A stretch of 64,000 nt of DNA from CAZWRN01 sp964446685 (GCA_964446685.1 CAYUPO010000001.1:124001-188000), one strand, 5' to 3'; positions 1-9,219 are shown, counted from the stretch's first letter. The notes: generated by a model not told the origin, from the letters alone. Translations and numbers: made by a program.

Positions 1-138
1 AGTATTAACTGTTTCCTGAATCCTAGAATTAGGATCAGCATTAAATTGCCTCCATTGGTCAGCAATTAATTCTGTTTGCACGTAAGGAGTAAGATGGGCA
101 GCTACTTCCGCCTGAATAATTTCTTTTGAAATGGGCAT
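1..138 (-). CDS. Hypothetical protein, N-terminal fragment cut by the window edge
   Basis: An open frame reads from an ATG at 138 to the window edge without a stop, giving 46 residues that begin MPISKEIIQAEVAAHLTPYV. I do not recognise the family. It is divergent from the ROK kinase, with a short AT-rich spacer between them. The reading is only as good as the intact frame and its position. Confidence 0.5.
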   Translation of the reverse strand, partial: MPISKEIIQAEVAAHLTPYVQTELIADQWRQFNADPNSRIQETVNT

Positions 139-276
139 AATATATTTATACTTAATTAAATTATATTAATCAAGATATTATTTATGTTAATTTTTGTCTA
201 AATTAATGCTAATTATGTTTTTGTGATTAATTGTCTTAATATTGTCCAATTAGTTTTGTTTTGGTTTGGTAATTTG

Positions 277-282
277 TATACT
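277..282 (+). promoter_or_regulatory. -10 box for the ROK kinase, leaderless arrangement
   Basis: TATACT ends 6 nt before the ATG at 289. At that spacing transcription would start at or next to the start codon. No Shine-Dalgarno sequence is present and the -35 is weak. This is the main reason for preferring the start at 289 over the longer frame from 223. Confidence 0.55.
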
Positions 283-288
283 GAATAT

Positions 289-1131
289 ATGTATCTTTCA
301 ATTGACATCGGTGGGACCCATATCCGGTTTGCCACCTCGGGTGATGGTAAGAAAATTTCTCAGAAAGAAAAGTTCCACACTCCGGCCAAATACGACGATG
401 GAATTGATCTGATTGAAGAGACCATCGAACGGATGACTAATGGTCATATTCCAAAAAAGATTACTCTTGGGGCTGCCAGCCCAATCAACTATGAAAAAGG
501 GACTATTATGAAGCCCCCAGCTCTGCCAAATTGGGCCGGTCACTCAATCCGGAAAGAATTGGAACTTCGTCTCAGAACACATATTATTTTAGAAAATGAT
601 GCCTCTTTAGCCGGACTTGCAGAAGCCCATACCAGTAAAAAGAAACAGTCAGAGGTGGTGGCTTATATTACGCTAAGTACGGGTGTTGGCGGCTCCAGAA
701 TAGTTAACGGCAAGATTGATTATCATGCCACACCATTTGAACCAGGACACCAAATTCTGGACCCTAAAGGCCGTTTTTGGCCCGGATGCGGACAGAGAGG
801 ATGCTTTGAATCAATGGCCAGCGGACGGGCGTTTGAGATCACTTATGGAGTCAAACCAGAATTATGTGAAGATTTTAAAATTTGGGAGGAACATGCCCAG
901 GTAGTCTCACAGGGTCTGGTAAATGTACTCACTTTGTGGTCCCCTGATGTTTTAGTATTGGGCGGCAGTCTGGTCAAAGCTGGAAAGAAATTTATAGATC
1001 CGCTGATGCATTTTACTATTAATAATCTGCAAATTTTTCCCGCTCCAAAAATAGAGATTTCTAAACTGGATGATAATAATGTATTACTCGGTGGATTTAT
1101 CTTACAGCAGCAGAAAGATCCTAATCTTTGA
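289..1131 (+). CDS. ROK-family sugar kinase (glucokinase-like)
   Basis: This is a predicted cytosolic sugar kinase of the ROK/ASKHA fold, 280 residues. The N-terminal phosphate-binding motif is DIGGTHIRFA, the catalytic Asp lies in ENDASLAGLA, and a second glycine-rich loop reads STGVGGSRI. The ROK zinc site is only partly kept: the region reads GH...WPGCGQRGCFES, with Pro165 at the first Cys of the usual CxCGxxGC pattern, while Cys167 and Cys172 remain. Substrate (glucose, N-acetylmannosamine, other) cannot be told from sequence. A longer frame begins at 223, but its extra residues are unlike the family and span the promoter. Confidence 0.85.
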   Translation: MYLSIDIGGTHIRFATSGDGKKISQKEKFHTPAKYDDGIDLIEETIERMTNGHIPKKITLGAASPINYEKGTIMKPPALPNWAGHSIRKELELRLRTHIILENDASLAGLAEAHTSKKKQSEVVAYITLSTGVGGSRIVNGKIDYHATPFEPGHQILDPKGRFWPGCGQRGCFESMASGRAFEITYGVKPELCEDFKIWEEHAQVVSQGLVNVLTLWSPDVLVLGGSLVKAGKKFIDPLMHFTINNLQIFPAPKIEISKLDDNNVLLGGFILQQQKDPNL

Positions 1132-1132
1132 T

Positions 1133-1924
1133 TTACCTAACTTCGTAACTTAAAGTAACTGTCATCACAACTTCATTTTCGCCAGGATTAAGCTCAGTCT
1201 GGGCGCTGTCTTGATTGGAGCCGGCTGTCATTGTTTTGTTGTACATCAGAGGACTCTCACCCCGTCCACCTTCCTGGTAATTAATAATTTTGCCTAAATT
1301 AAATCCAGCAGCTTTAGCAGCTGTTTCTGCTTTAGCTTTGGCATCGGCAACTGCTTTGATCCGCGCTTCATTTTCAGCATTTGTTTTATCAACATTATTA
1401 AACTGAACTCCGCCAATCTGATTGATGCCATTTTTAGTTCCAACATCAATCACTTTTTCCGCCAAATCTATTTTTCCGGCAACTACCACCAAAGTAGTGT
1501 TTGCCCGGTAAGAGACAGCTCTGGAATTGGGATCTTGGACTGCTGGTGGTGTGACTACTTTTTCGGCCGGAAGAGGGCGGTTGTCATAATTTTCATAAAC
1601 ATTCAGATTTTCGGTTTTAATATCTTTATCGGCAATTCCTAAAGCTTTTAATTCTGTAGTAACTTTATTAATCACTTCATTCATCTTATTTTTAGCGACA
1701 TCGGCTGTGGCTCCGTCTGCGATCACACCAAGTCTGACAGTGGCTTTATCAGGTGTAATTGAAGCCTTGCCTTCACCTGTTACAGAAAATGCATCACTTT
1801 TTTGAGTTGTGGTACTGGTAACTGAAAAAGGAATCGGTCCAGCCAGTTTGGTATAAACAAACAATGAGAAAAGAATAAAAACAACTGTTAAGGCGATTAG
1901 CCCAAAAGTTCTTAAAAAAGCCAT
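1133..1924 (-). CDS. SIMPL-domain (DUF541) membrane-anchored protein
   Basis: A 263-residue protein. An N-terminal hydrophobic helix (about residues 5-28) is followed by a SIMPL/DUF541 domain. Typical features are SVTGEGKASITPDKATVRLG near the start, a central alternating region, and a C-terminal strand ending VVMTVTLSYEVR. Related proteins are periplasmic or extracytoplasmic, and their biochemical role is poorly defined. It lies 6 nt after the PAP2 gene on the same strand, so the two are probably co-transcribed. Family assignment is fairly secure; function is not. Confidence 0.8.
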   Translation of the reverse strand: MAFLRTFGLIALTVVFILFSLFVYTKLAGPIPFSVTSTTTQKSDAFSVTGEGKASITPDKATVRLGVIADGATADVAKNKMNEVINKVTTELKALGIADKDIKTENLNVYENYDNRPLPAEKVVTPPAVQDPNSRAVSYRANTTLVVVAGKIDLAEKVIDVGTKNGINQIGGVQFNNVDKTNAENEARIKAVADAKAKAETAAKAAGFNLGKIINYQEGGRGESPLMYNKTMTAGSNQDSAQTELNPGENEVVMTVTLSYEVR

Positions 1925-1930
1925 TACTTA

Positions 1931-2611
1931 TTATTCACTTTTTTTCTGAGGAAAGTCAACAAATTTTCTCCGATAGTGAACTACTATTAACAACCATATC
2001 ACACCTATTAAATAAGCCCCGATGGTATCGGAAAACCAGTGAGCCCCTAAATAAATTCTTGATACACCAATTAATATTATTAACAAAAGACACACCATTT
2101 GGATTATTTTTTTAACTACACCTTTAGGTAAATAAAGATGGGATACATATAAAAGATACCCCACAAATCCAATATAAAATAAAACATGTCCGGAGGGGAA
2201 AGAGTCGGCTACTTTAAATGTACCAATCTGATTGATCAGATCCGGATCCGGACGTGGTCGGGCGACAACAGCTTTAAAAAAAATGCTTACAGCAACAGCT
2301 CCTGAAGTAGATATTATTAAAACAAAAGCATCATTTAGTTTGCGTAAATGCAGTAGTCCGAGTACTCCCGCAGCTAAAACTAAACTGCCGGGAACAGTGT
2401 TACCGGCGAAAGTTAGAAGATTCATAAGTTCTGCAAAAACAGGATTTGAGACCTGTTGAATAGCTAATGTAATATATAAATCCAAAGGAAAAAATGTATA
2501 GGTTTTTACTAAAAAAGCTAATACGCCAAAAGAGATTACGATCAAAACAACCATTGCTTCAAACCAGCGGCTTCTTTTTCTAATCTCAGGTTTTGCAGGA
2601 GTGATATTCAT
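1931..2611 (-). CDS. PAP2-superfamily membrane phosphatase
   Basis: A 226-residue multi-pass membrane protein with the three PAP2 phosphatase signatures in order: KAVVARPRPD (motif 1), PSGH (motif 2) and SRIYLGAHWFSD (motif 3, with the catalytic His and Asp). Members dephosphorylate lipid phosphates such as undecaprenyl diphosphate or phosphatidylglycerophosphate on the outer face of the membrane. Its start overlaps the end of the upstream DUF1361 gene by 4 nt, indicating translational coupling. Lipid specificity cannot be read from the sequence; a role in carrier-lipid recycling beside UppP is an inference. Confidence 0.88.
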   Translation of the reverse strand: MNITPAKPEIRKRSRWFEAMVVLIVISFGVLAFLVKTYTFFPLDLYITLAIQQVSNPVFAELMNLLTFAGNTVPGSLVLAAGVLGLLHLRKLNDAFVLIISTSGAVAVSIFFKAVVARPRPDPDLINQIGTFKVADSFPSGHVLFYIGFVGYLLYVSHLYLPKGVVKKIIQMVCLLLIILIGVSRIYLGAHWFSDTIGAYLIGVIWLLIVVHYRRKFVDFPQKKSE

Positions 2612-3183
2612 TTTAATTTCAGCATTTTAACAGATATGGCATAAAAAGAAAAAAATATCATGTTACATAAAACGGCAAATAAAATCGTAAATCCAAGGGT
2701 TGGCAAAAAAGTAAAGACATCCACAATATCCTGTAACACCCGCCCTGGTTGAGTAAACAGATAAAATGAATGTGTTCGCTCAATTTTTCCCATTGTAACG
2801 CCAAAAGCTATTGCAAAGTTCAGCACTATAGCAGCTGGGATTAATAAAGGATTCTCTCTTTTTCGGAAAACCGGAAATAATTTATTTAGCGGATACATTC
2901 CAAAAAGATAAGAAAAAATACCAAAAGTAAAAAGAAAAATATACTGCAGATATAAAACTATTTGTTCTGCAAAACTGCGGGAGGCAAAAAACTGTTTATT
3001 AAAATGCTGAAGATCGGTTACTAGATAAATGGTATTTGGTAAAAATAAAATCCATAACACCAAAAAAAATAATTTAAGATAAAAGTTTTTAAAATAAACC
3101 CAGAGTAACCCAAAAATCAATCCCAGACAGGCCAGGAAAATATTTAAAGACATCCATTCGAGATTTTGCAAAGCAATGGGCAT
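2608..3183 (-). CDS. DUF1361-type membrane protein
   Basis: A 191-residue, very hydrophobic protein with about five to six predicted membrane helices. A conserved-looking stretch, LPNTIYLVTDLQHF, follows the second helix, as in DUF1361 proteins. Function is unknown. It is the first gene of a three-gene run (DUF1361, PAP2, SIMPL) with 4-nt and 6-nt junctions. That context suggests an envelope role, but this is inference only. Confidence 0.7.
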   Translation of the reverse strand: MPIALQNLEWMSLNIFLACLGLIFGLLWVYFKNFYLKLFFLVLWILFLPNTIYLVTDLQHFNKQFFASRSFAEQIVLYLQYIFLFTFGIFSYLFGMYPLNKLFPVFRKRENPLLIPAAIVLNFAIAFGVTMGKIERTHSFYLFTQPGRVLQDIVDVFTFLPTLGFTILFAVLCNMIFFSFYAISVKMLKLK

Positions 3184-3216
3184 TGAAATTAGTATAACGT
3201 AAAAGGATTGCAGAAA

Positions 3217-4482
3217 TTAACTGTTGATTATTTTTTCAAATTTAGTAGTTGATTTAAAAGGACCGATCAGCTGAAGATTGTATTTTTCTTTTCTAAATAA
3301 ATCTTTTGCAACAGCCATTACATCTTCAACCGTCACAGCATCTATCTGTTTGAGGTATTCATCAAAAGGCATCAGCTCCTGGTCTAAAATAAACTGAACA
3401 CCAAAATGCTCAGCCAGAAAATTTGTAGATTCACTTCTGAGAGCTAGTCTGCCTCTGATCATCTCCTTAGCTTTTTTCATTTCATCCATTGTGACAGGAG
3501 TTTTGGTGGTTGCTTCAAGTTCATCTTTGATGACTTTTAATCCCTCTTCTATTTTTTCCAGTTTTATTCCGGCTGACGCTACAAACATACCGGTATCAAT
3601 ATATGACTCATGATCGGCTGATACATGATAAGCCAATCCCCTTCTTTCCCTGACCTGCATAAAAAGTCTGGATGACATTCCTTCACCTAAAATAGTAGCC
3701 AGGATTCTGGCAGCAAAACGACGTGGATCATGTCTGTCATAAGCTTCAACCCCCAACACTAAGTTTGCCTGATCAGTTTTTTTGTAATAGGCATGTACCC
3801 GGGACTTAGTTTGCTCAGTTTTTTTATAAGCCGGGACTTTAAATGAATTTCTTTTTGGTAAATCGGCAAAGTATTTTTCTGCCATTTCATCAATGTTTTT
3901 TGGTAGCTTTCCAGCAAAGACTAAGGCCATATTTTCCGGCGCATAAAGTGAATCAACATATTTTTCAAAATCCGGCTGACTGACTCCCATAATAGTTTTT
4001 TCATCTCCACCGATATCCCAGCCCAAAGGTTGGTCACCAAACTGAAGCTGCTCATACAGATCCCAGATGTATCTGGTTGGATTATCCCTATACATTCTCA
4101 ACTCTTCAATAATAACCCCTTTTTCTCGTTCAATTTCCGATTTATCCAGTAAAGATTCTTTAAGCATCGATGATAGAAGATCGGTTGCCAGTTCAACATG
4201 TTTGGCTGAAGATTTAATCCAGTAGAAAGTCCACTCTTTACTAGTTGCAGCATTGTTAACTGCCCCTATTCCATCGACCAGTGTTGCTATAACTTCAGCA
4301 GTTGGATATTTTTTACTGCCTTTAAAAAACATATGTTCCAAAAAGTGAGAAATACCATTTATTTTACGGGATTCATACCTGGAACCTGCACCAACAGAAA
4401 CTAAAGTAGTCACAGAGTCAACATGAGGCATTGGGATAGTAATCAGAGTCAAACCATTTTTAAGAGTCTTAATGTTGTACAT
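3217..4482 (-). CDS. M16-family zinc peptidase (processing-peptidase type)
   Basis: The inverted zinc motif HFLEHMFFKG gives HxxEH at about His46, Glu49 and His50, and the distal Glu ligand lies in EKGVIIEELRMYRDNP. The length (421 residues) and the C-terminal M16_C domain, with GEGMSSRLFMQVRERRGLAY, match single-chain bacterial M16B peptidases of the YmxG/PqqL type. I start at the ATG at 4482 because MYNIKTLKNGL is the usual family start. The longer frame begins with TTG at 4518. The family is clear; the substrate is unknown. Confidence 0.9.
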   Translation of the reverse strand: MYNIKTLKNGLTLITIPMPHVDSVTTLVSVGAGSRYESRKINGISHFLEHMFFKGSKKYPTAEVIATLVDGIGAVNNAATSKEWTFYWIKSSAKHVELATDLLSSMLKESLLDKSEIEREKGVIIEELRMYRDNPTRYIWDLYEQLQFGDQPLGWDIGGDEKTIMGVSQPDFEKYVDSLYAPENMALVFAGKLPKNIDEMAEKYFADLPKRNSFKVPAYKKTEQTKSRVHAYYKKTDQANLVLGVEAYDRHDPRRFAARILATILGEGMSSRLFMQVRERRGLAYHVSADHESYIDTGMFVASAGIKLEKIEEGLKVIKDELEATTKTPVTMDEMKKAKEMIRGRLALRSESTNFLAEHFGVQFILDQELMPFDEYLKQIDAVTVEDVMAVAKDLFRKEKYNLQLIGPFKSTTKFEKIINS

Positions 4483-4519
4483 GAAGGCAAGGATAACAAA
4501 CTTTGTATTTTGAATCAAG

Positions 4520-5404
4520 CTAAATTACCAGAACATCCTTTTTATCAGGAATTATATTTGGTCTACCTGGCGGATTTAAAGTGTTTTCAGAAGGTATAAA
4601 CAGCACAAATATTAGATGTCCATTTGGTTGAGCTTGCACATATGATCTAGGTTGTCCAAAGTCATTTGACCCATCTACTCCGTGTGGAACAGCTTTGTTT
4701 TGCTTTTCATCAAAAATAGTCCTGTCTGCCCATACTTTAGGAGCAAATGGAGTCATTTTATTAACGATCGCTTTTAAATCATCATTAGCTATTTCATTTT
4801 CCCCAGCTTTCATCTGTGGGATTATTTTTCCGGATTTATCAACATTAAATTCTACTGATAACAAATCATCAAATCTTTCTCGGTTGGTCTGTATTAGAAA
4901 TTTAATATCAGGATCTGACCCAAGTGGAGAATTTCGATCTAAAATTAATTCATACTGTTTTGCGTTATGCTCAGGTATTTCTCTAATCCGAAACTGCCTA
5001 TTGTTCAAATTATTCGATTTATCTCCAACTAATTCTTTTAAAGCAGGATTATCATCAAGCAATCCAGGAAAATACTCTAAAGTTTTTTTCATACTTAAAA
5101 TAGCATCAGCATACTGCTCATTTTTATTAATTCCCCCGGTAGACTCTGCTGTTCTTGGAACCTCAGTCGGTTTCTTTATTGGTTCAGATTCAACTGATTT
5201 AGTTGTTAAATCAGGGATTGGGGTTGGAGTTGGAATTACAGGAGATTTTTTTATGTCAGGATTATCTTCTGTTAAAAGATACTTGGCAACTCCACCAGCA
5301 ATTATACCTTTAGCGGCAATTTCACCAACCTTTGCTGAAGCTTTTTTAAAAAAATCTCTTTTGCTTAAATGTTTTGATCTTTCTGGAGAAGGCCCATCTG
5401 ACAT
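4520..5404 (-). CDS. Hypothetical secreted or anchored protein with a Tat-like N-terminus
   Basis: A 294-residue protein I cannot assign to a family. The N-terminus has SKRDFFKKA followed by a weakly hydrophobic, Ala/Gly-rich segment. This resembles a twin-arginine signal in which the first Arg is Lys, but that is suggestive only. A Pro/Thr-rich linker (VIPTPTPIPDL) follows, then a mixed globular region. A -10-like TATGCT box lies 6 nt before the ATG. The antisense frame over 4695-5468 is a shadow. Confidence 0.65.
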   Translation of the reverse strand: MSDGPSPERSKHLSKRDFFKKASAKVGEIAAKGIIAGGVAKYLLTEDNPDIKKSPVIPTPTPIPDLTTKSVESEPIKKPTEVPRTAESTGGINKNEQYADAILSMKKTLEYFPGLLDDNPALKELVGDKSNNLNNRQFRIREIPEHNAKQYELILDRNSPLGSDPDIKFLIQTNRERFDDLLSVEFNVDKSGKIIPQMKAGENEIANDDLKAIVNKMTPFAPKVWADRTIFDEKQNKAVPHGVDGSNDFGQPRSYVQAQPNGHLIFVLFIPSENTLNPPGRPNIIPDKKDVLVI

Positions 5405-5442
5405 ATTTCTAGCATATCATATTGATGTATTAGTTAAAATTT

Positions 5443-6213
5443 TTAAATATAAAAAGACAAAAAGATAAGGGCCAGAATAATTCTGTATACCCCAAAAGCC
5501 ACAAATGTATTTTTTTGGACAAATTTTAGAAACCATTTTATGACCAGTAAGGCTGTAATAAATGAACCAATAAATCCAACTGCAATTAATCCCCATTCAC
5601 TACCTGAAAAAGAAAAATCAGATTTAACTAAATCATAGCCTGTTGCTGCCAGCATTGTTGGAACTGCCAGTAAAAATGAAAACTCGACAGCTACTTCCCT
5701 TTTGGCACCCAGAAACATTCCGCCTAAAATAGTGGCAGCTGATCTCGATACTCCAGGAATAATGGAAACAGACTGAGCTAAACCAATCAAAAATGACTGT
5801 TTAATTGTTAACTTATTAATAGAACTGGTATGACTATCTTTTGCATGATGAATTTTTTCTAGAAAAATCAGTAGGATTCCTCCAATGAGTAAAGATGTAA
5901 CTGTGATTAAAGGGTTTTCCAGCAACACATCTTTGACAATCCGATAAAGCGCGAAACCAATCAGCGCTGTGGGGATAAATGCCACAATGACATTTTTCCA
6001 GACAGTCATATCCTGAATATATTTTTTAATAAATAAAACAACCACCGCCAATATTGCACCCAGCTGAATATAAATTTCAAAACTTTTGACAAATTCTGTC
6101 TGAGCTATTCCCAGAAGCTGGCTGGTTAAAATCAGATGACCGGTCGAGGAAACAGGTAAAAACTCAGTAATGCCCTCTACAATAGATAAAATTACAGCCT
6201 GGAAAATATTCAT
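5443..6213 (-). CDS. uppP: Undecaprenyl-diphosphatase UppP (BacA)
   Basis: A 256-residue membrane protein with both BacA signatures: an N-terminal EGITEFLPVSSTGH and an internal PGVSRSAATI. It dephosphorylates undecaprenyl diphosphate to regenerate the lipid carrier for cell-wall polymers, acting in the cytoplasmic membrane. It has about eight hydrophobic helices and a normal family length. Its start overlaps the cmk stop by 4 nt, so the two are translated as a coupled pair. Confidence 0.95.
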   Translation of the reverse strand: MNIFQAVILSIVEGITEFLPVSSTGHLILTSQLLGIAQTEFVKSFEIYIQLGAILAVVVLFIKKYIQDMTVWKNVIVAFIPTALIGFALYRIVKDVLLENPLITVTSLLIGGILLIFLEKIHHAKDSHTSSINKLTIKQSFLIGLAQSVSIIPGVSRSAATILGGMFLGAKREVAVEFSFLLAVPTMLAATGYDLVKSDFSFSGSEWGLIAVGFIGSFITALLVIKWFLKFVQKNTFVAFGVYRIILALIFLSFYI

Positions 6214-6881
6214 TTACCGTAAACCTGTTTGAAGTGTGACAACATCTTCTCAACAGATTCTTTACTGGAGGCGGTGGTATTTTCAATAATTACAGCATCT
6301 GGTGCAATCCTTAAAGGTGAGATTTTACGAGTCATATCTTTTTTATCACGGTCAATCATATCCTCCAAGACTTGTTCATACATAATATCCGGATCCTTTT
6401 CCCGAAGCTGAGCCAGTCTTCTGAAAGCCCGGATCTGAATATCAGCTGTCAGATAAAATTTGAGTTTGGCATCAGGAAATATCTCAGTGCCGATATCACG
6501 ACCTGCCATGACAGTATTTTGCTCCAAAGCCACTTTTCTCTGAAGTCTGGTAGAAGCTTCTCTGACTTTTTTATACATGCTGACAATCGGAACTGCTTTG
6601 GTAACTTCTGGATTGTGTAAAATATCTGAGACATCTTCACCATTTAGAAATGTGTGCATTTTATCATTGATATCTTTAAATTCGATCTGAGCTGAGGCAA
6701 AAATTTCTGCAACTTTATCCTCATCATCCAAAGAAATTTTTTGCTTCAAAATAAGCAAGGTTCCGGCGCGAAAAATGGTTCCTGAATCAACATAGTGAAA
6801 CCCGATATTTTTGGAGAAAAGATAACCAACGGAAGATTTTCCGGAAGAAGTAGGACCGTCAATAGGAATTACAATGGACAC
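6210..6881 (-). CDS. cmk: Cytidylate kinase
   Basis: Phosphorylates CMP and dCMP to the diphosphates in the cytosol. The 223-residue protein has the P-loop IPIDGPTSSGKSSV, the NMP-binding segment DSGTIFRAG, and the AGRDIGTEIFPDAKLKFYL region typical of Cmk. The start codon is GTG at 6881. A TATAAT box lies 9 nt upstream of it (strand -), so the mRNA is probably near-leaderless. The uppP gene overlaps its end by 4 nt. Confidence 0.93.
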   Translation of the reverse strand: MSIVIPIDGPTSSGKSSVGYLFSKNIGFHYVDSGTIFRAGTLLILKQKISLDDEDKVAEIFASAQIEFKDINDKMHTFLNGEDVSDILHNPEVTKAVPIVSMYKKVREASTRLQRKVALEQNTVMAGRDIGTEIFPDAKLKFYLTADIQIRAFRRLAQLREKDPDIMYEQVLEDMIDRDKKDMTRKISPLRIAPDAVIIENTTASSKESVEKMLSHFKQVYGK

Positions 6882-6992
6882 TAAAAATGAATTATATAGA
6901 TGTAGGCAGATACAAGCAATACTTAGAATTTAAAATTTTCATTTATAAATAATAACTGATTCTAAACAATGTAATGAATGTAAGAAATGTGA

Positions 6993-6998
6993 TATAAT
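6993..6998 (+). promoter_or_regulatory. Extended -10 promoter, leaderless
   Basis: TGA-TATAAT (an extended -10) lies 7 nt before the ATG at 7006. The -35 region is poor, as is common with extended -10 promoters. No ribosome-binding site can fit in the gap. Confidence 0.65.
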
Positions 6999-7005
6999 TT
7001 ATACT

Positions 7006-7647
7006 ATGAGATCTGATTCAGAGAAACAGCTTGAGAAAGTTACAAGTATGCTCGAAAAACAACGGCGTGAAGCTTTATTGTTGGCCTTTCGAGCAGAAGA
7101 AGCTAGACAATTATTGCTAAATGGAACATTTTCACCTGACAAATTAATAAACGAATTAATAGGTGATCTAAATCATTTTGGTACGGTTGAGCACAGAGGT
7201 CATGCAGTGGTAGATTTCAAAGAGATAGCTCGCCGTTTGGAGGGATCATCTGTAATAAATACTGAGATTCCGGAAGACAGAATAGTTTCTGCAGGCCCTT
7301 ATAGTTTAAATGCAACTACAAGATTACTCACGATTAGTGGCCCTTATAAAGCCATTAATTTAGGATCAAATCAAGAAATAGTAAAAAAGCTGGATAATAT
7401 CCCAACCCGTCTTTTAGAAATACTTATGGTAAATGCTGGAAGAATTGTGCCTTATATAAGTATGGAAGACTGGGGATGGCAAGATGATGGGTTTGATCAC
7501 AGATTGCATATATCTCCTTATATGAGCCATATCAGAAATGCAGTTTTGGATTCAAAAAATCCTAAAAATCCTACCAGATTCAGACTGATAAATAATCACA
7601 TCCAGGCTGGTTATTCATTTGATTTTGACAATACTTTAAGAAGATAG
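7006..7647 (+). CDS. Winged-helix DNA-binding protein, OmpR/PhoB C-terminal type, without receiver domain
   Basis: A 213-residue protein. The N-terminal third is a charged helix (about residues 1-45, likely coiled coil). From about residue 100 it resembles the trans_reg_C winged helix: a beta-hairpin, then PTRLLEILMVNAGRIVPYIS, the recognition region ISPYMSHIRNAVLD, and the wing RFRLINNHIQAGYSFDF. The wing corresponds to the usual 'I.TVRGxGYxF'. There is no CheY-like receiver and no kinase next door. It is probably a transcription factor with an unknown input; the fold call is by motif resemblance. Confidence 0.6.
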   Translation: MRSDSEKQLEKVTSMLEKQRREALLLAFRAEEARQLLLNGTFSPDKLINELIGDLNHFGTVEHRGHAVVDFKEIARRLEGSSVINTEIPEDRIVSAGPYSLNATTRLLTISGPYKAINLGSNQEIVKKLDNIPTRLLEILMVNAGRIVPYISMEDWGWQDDGFDHRLHISPYMSHIRNAVLDSKNPKNPTRFRLINNHIQAGYSFDFDNTLRR

Positions 7648-7660
7648 TTGATCTAAGTGG

Positions 7661-7666
7661 TATAAT
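7661..7666 (+). promoter_or_regulatory. Extended -10 promoter, leaderless
   Basis: TGG-TATAAT ends 6 nt before the ATG at 7673 and begins 13 nt after the preceding stop. The arrangement matches the promoter at 6993. Confidence 0.65.
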
Positions 7667-7672
7667 ATATCT

Positions 7673-7885
7673 ATGAATCTATTGAATTCAGAAAGAAGCT
7701 TTTCAAGAGTTGCACAGTTAAAAAGATTAAATAATTTTAGACCAAAACTCCCATCAACTGTGGATGAAGCAAATCAATTGGTTAATGAGGCTCAAAAGTT
7801 ACATAGACTCGGCGATAAGGCTAAAGGATTTTTGCGTTTTGCTCAACATGCGCAAGCTAATTTAAATAAAGAGTTATCTAAATAA
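7673..7885 (+). CDS. Small hypothetical protein
   Basis: A 70-residue, basic, mostly helical protein (VDEANQLVNEAQKLHRLGDK), family not recognised. It has its own extended -10 promoter directly before the ATG, and it ends 17 nt before the stop of the convergent rarA gene. The promoter and intact frame support a real gene. Confidence 0.5.
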   Translation: MNLLNSERSFSRVAQLKRLNNFRPKLPSTVDEANQLVNEAQKLHRLGDKAKGFLRFAQHAQANLNKELSK

Positions 7886-7902
7886 TTTCCCCTCGGATCA
7901 GT

Positions 7903-9219
7903 TCAAGTAATTTTATTTTTTAGATATTTTTTATCTTTTAATTTATCAGGCAGTAAACTTTGATCTGTATACATTTCATAGCCTTTGCCGTATCCCACCT
8001 CTTTCATCAGCTTGGTTGGTGCATTTCTTAAGCTCATTGGTATAGGTAAATTGCCGTATTGTTTGACATCGGCCTGAGCTGCTCTGAATGCATCATAGGA
8101 TGTGCGGTCTTTTTTGGCAGATGCCAGATACACCACTCCATGAGCTAAATTAATACCACACTCTGGGTAGCCAATTGTTTCACAGGCTCTGAACACTTCA
8201 TTTGCCACAACCAAAGCTGTGGGTTGCGCCATACCAATATCTTCAGAAGCAAAGATCACCATTCTTCTGGCAATAAATAAAGGATCCTCCCCTGCTTCAA
8301 TCATTCTGGCTAAATAATAAAGAGCAGCATCAGGATTTGATGCCCGCATTGATTTGATAAAAGCTGAAATTGTATTGTAATGCTCTTCCCCGCCTTTGTC
8401 ATAAGCTAAAGCTTTGTGCTGGAGAGCCTCTTCAATAAGTTCTTTGGTGATTCTACCCTTGTCATGCTGAACCGATTCGGTCTGAGCCTCACGGTCGAAG
8501 ACTTGTTTCAGCATCTTCCCCTTGAATAAGTTCTCATTTTGATCAGCTTGAGAATTGGCAGATCCTGAAACAAGTTCAGGATGACAAAAATACGAAGCTA
8601 TTTCCAAAGTGTTCAAAATCATTCTGGCATCTCCGTTTGAATGTTCAATTAAAAATTCCTGAGCATCTTTAGCAATTTTTAGTTTTAAGTTTCCTAATCC
8701 TTTTTCTTTGTCTTTTAAAGCCCGGTTTATTAACTCTGAAATATCTTCCGGTTTTAGAGACTCTAATACAAACACTCTGGAACGGGATAACAACGGGGAA
8801 ATAATCTCAAAGCTGGGATTCTCAGTCGTCGCCCCAATCAGAGTGATTGTGCCATTTTCAACATATGATAAAAATGCATCCTGCTGGGCTTTATTAAAAC
8901 GATGAATTTCATCAATAAAAACAATAGTCTGCTTTTTTGAAAATAAAGTCCTTTGCCCTTTTAACTCTTCAAAGATTTTTTTCAGATCAGCTATTCCGGT
9001 AGTAACCGCTGAAAATTCCATAAAATCTGAATCTGTTTCATTGGCAATAATCCGGGCTAAGGTGGTTTTACCGACTCCCGGAGGACCCCAGAACATCATA
9101 GAAAAAATCCGGTTTTCTTTAATTGCGTTATAAAGCAGTTTACCAGGAGCTAAAATATGCTTTTGACCAACATAATCAGCGAGGGACTGCGGACGCATTC
9201 GGTCAGATAATGGAATCAT
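7903..9219 (-). CDS. rarA: Replication-associated recombination protein RarA (MgsA) with an in-frame repeat insertion
   Basis: An AAA+ ATPase of the clamp-loader clade that acts at stalled replication forks. Walker A is [14 protein letters not shown], Walker B is [19 protein letters not shown], and sensor 1 is [10 protein letters not shown]. The C-terminal MgsA region includes [19 protein letters not shown] and [20 protein letters not shown]. The length is 438 residues. About 45 residues between the lid region (LEIASYF, near 210) and [13 protein letters not shown] (near 257) are foreign. They are encoded by two palindromic repeat units, one giving the peptide CHPELVSGS. The frame stays open, so the protein is probably functional with an exposed loop. 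Confidence 0.93.
   Translation of the reverse strand: MIPLSDRMRPQSLADYVGQKHILAPGKLLYNAIKENRIFSMMFWGPPGVGKTTLARIIANETDSDFMEFSAVTTGIADLKKIFEELKGQRTLFSKKQTIVFIDEIHRFNKAQQDAFLSYVENGTITLIGATTENPSFEIISPLLSRSRVFVLESLKPEDISELINRALKDKEKGLGNLKLKIAKDAQEFLIEHSNGDARMILNTLEIASYFCHPELVSGSANSQADQNENLFKGKMLKQVFDREAQTESVQHDKGRITKELIEEALQHKALAYDKGGEEHYNTISAFIKSMRASNPDAALYYLARMIEAGEDPLFIARRMVIFASEDIGMAQPTALVVANEVFRACETIGYPECGINLAHGVVYLASAKKDRTSYDAFRAAQADVKQYGNLPIPMSLRNAPTKLMKEVGYGKGYEMYTDQSLLPDKLKDKKYLKNKIT
8458..8586. repeat. Two palindromic repeat units inside rarA
   Basis: Unit 1 (8458-8517) has outer arms CTTGTCATGCTGAAC and CTTGTTTCAGCATCTT around about 29 nt of a second palindrome. The uninterrupted form of the same unit is at 35951-35980. 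Unit 2 (8561-8586) is a hairpin with arms GATCCTGAA and TTCAGGATGACA. Both are multiples that keep the rarA frame open. Confidence 0.75.

Noticed and set aside
4695..5468. 257-residue open frame on the plus strand
   Set aside because: It lies antisense to the gene at 4520-5404 and its protein is low-complexity Ser/Leu/Ile-rich, as expected of a shadow frame.
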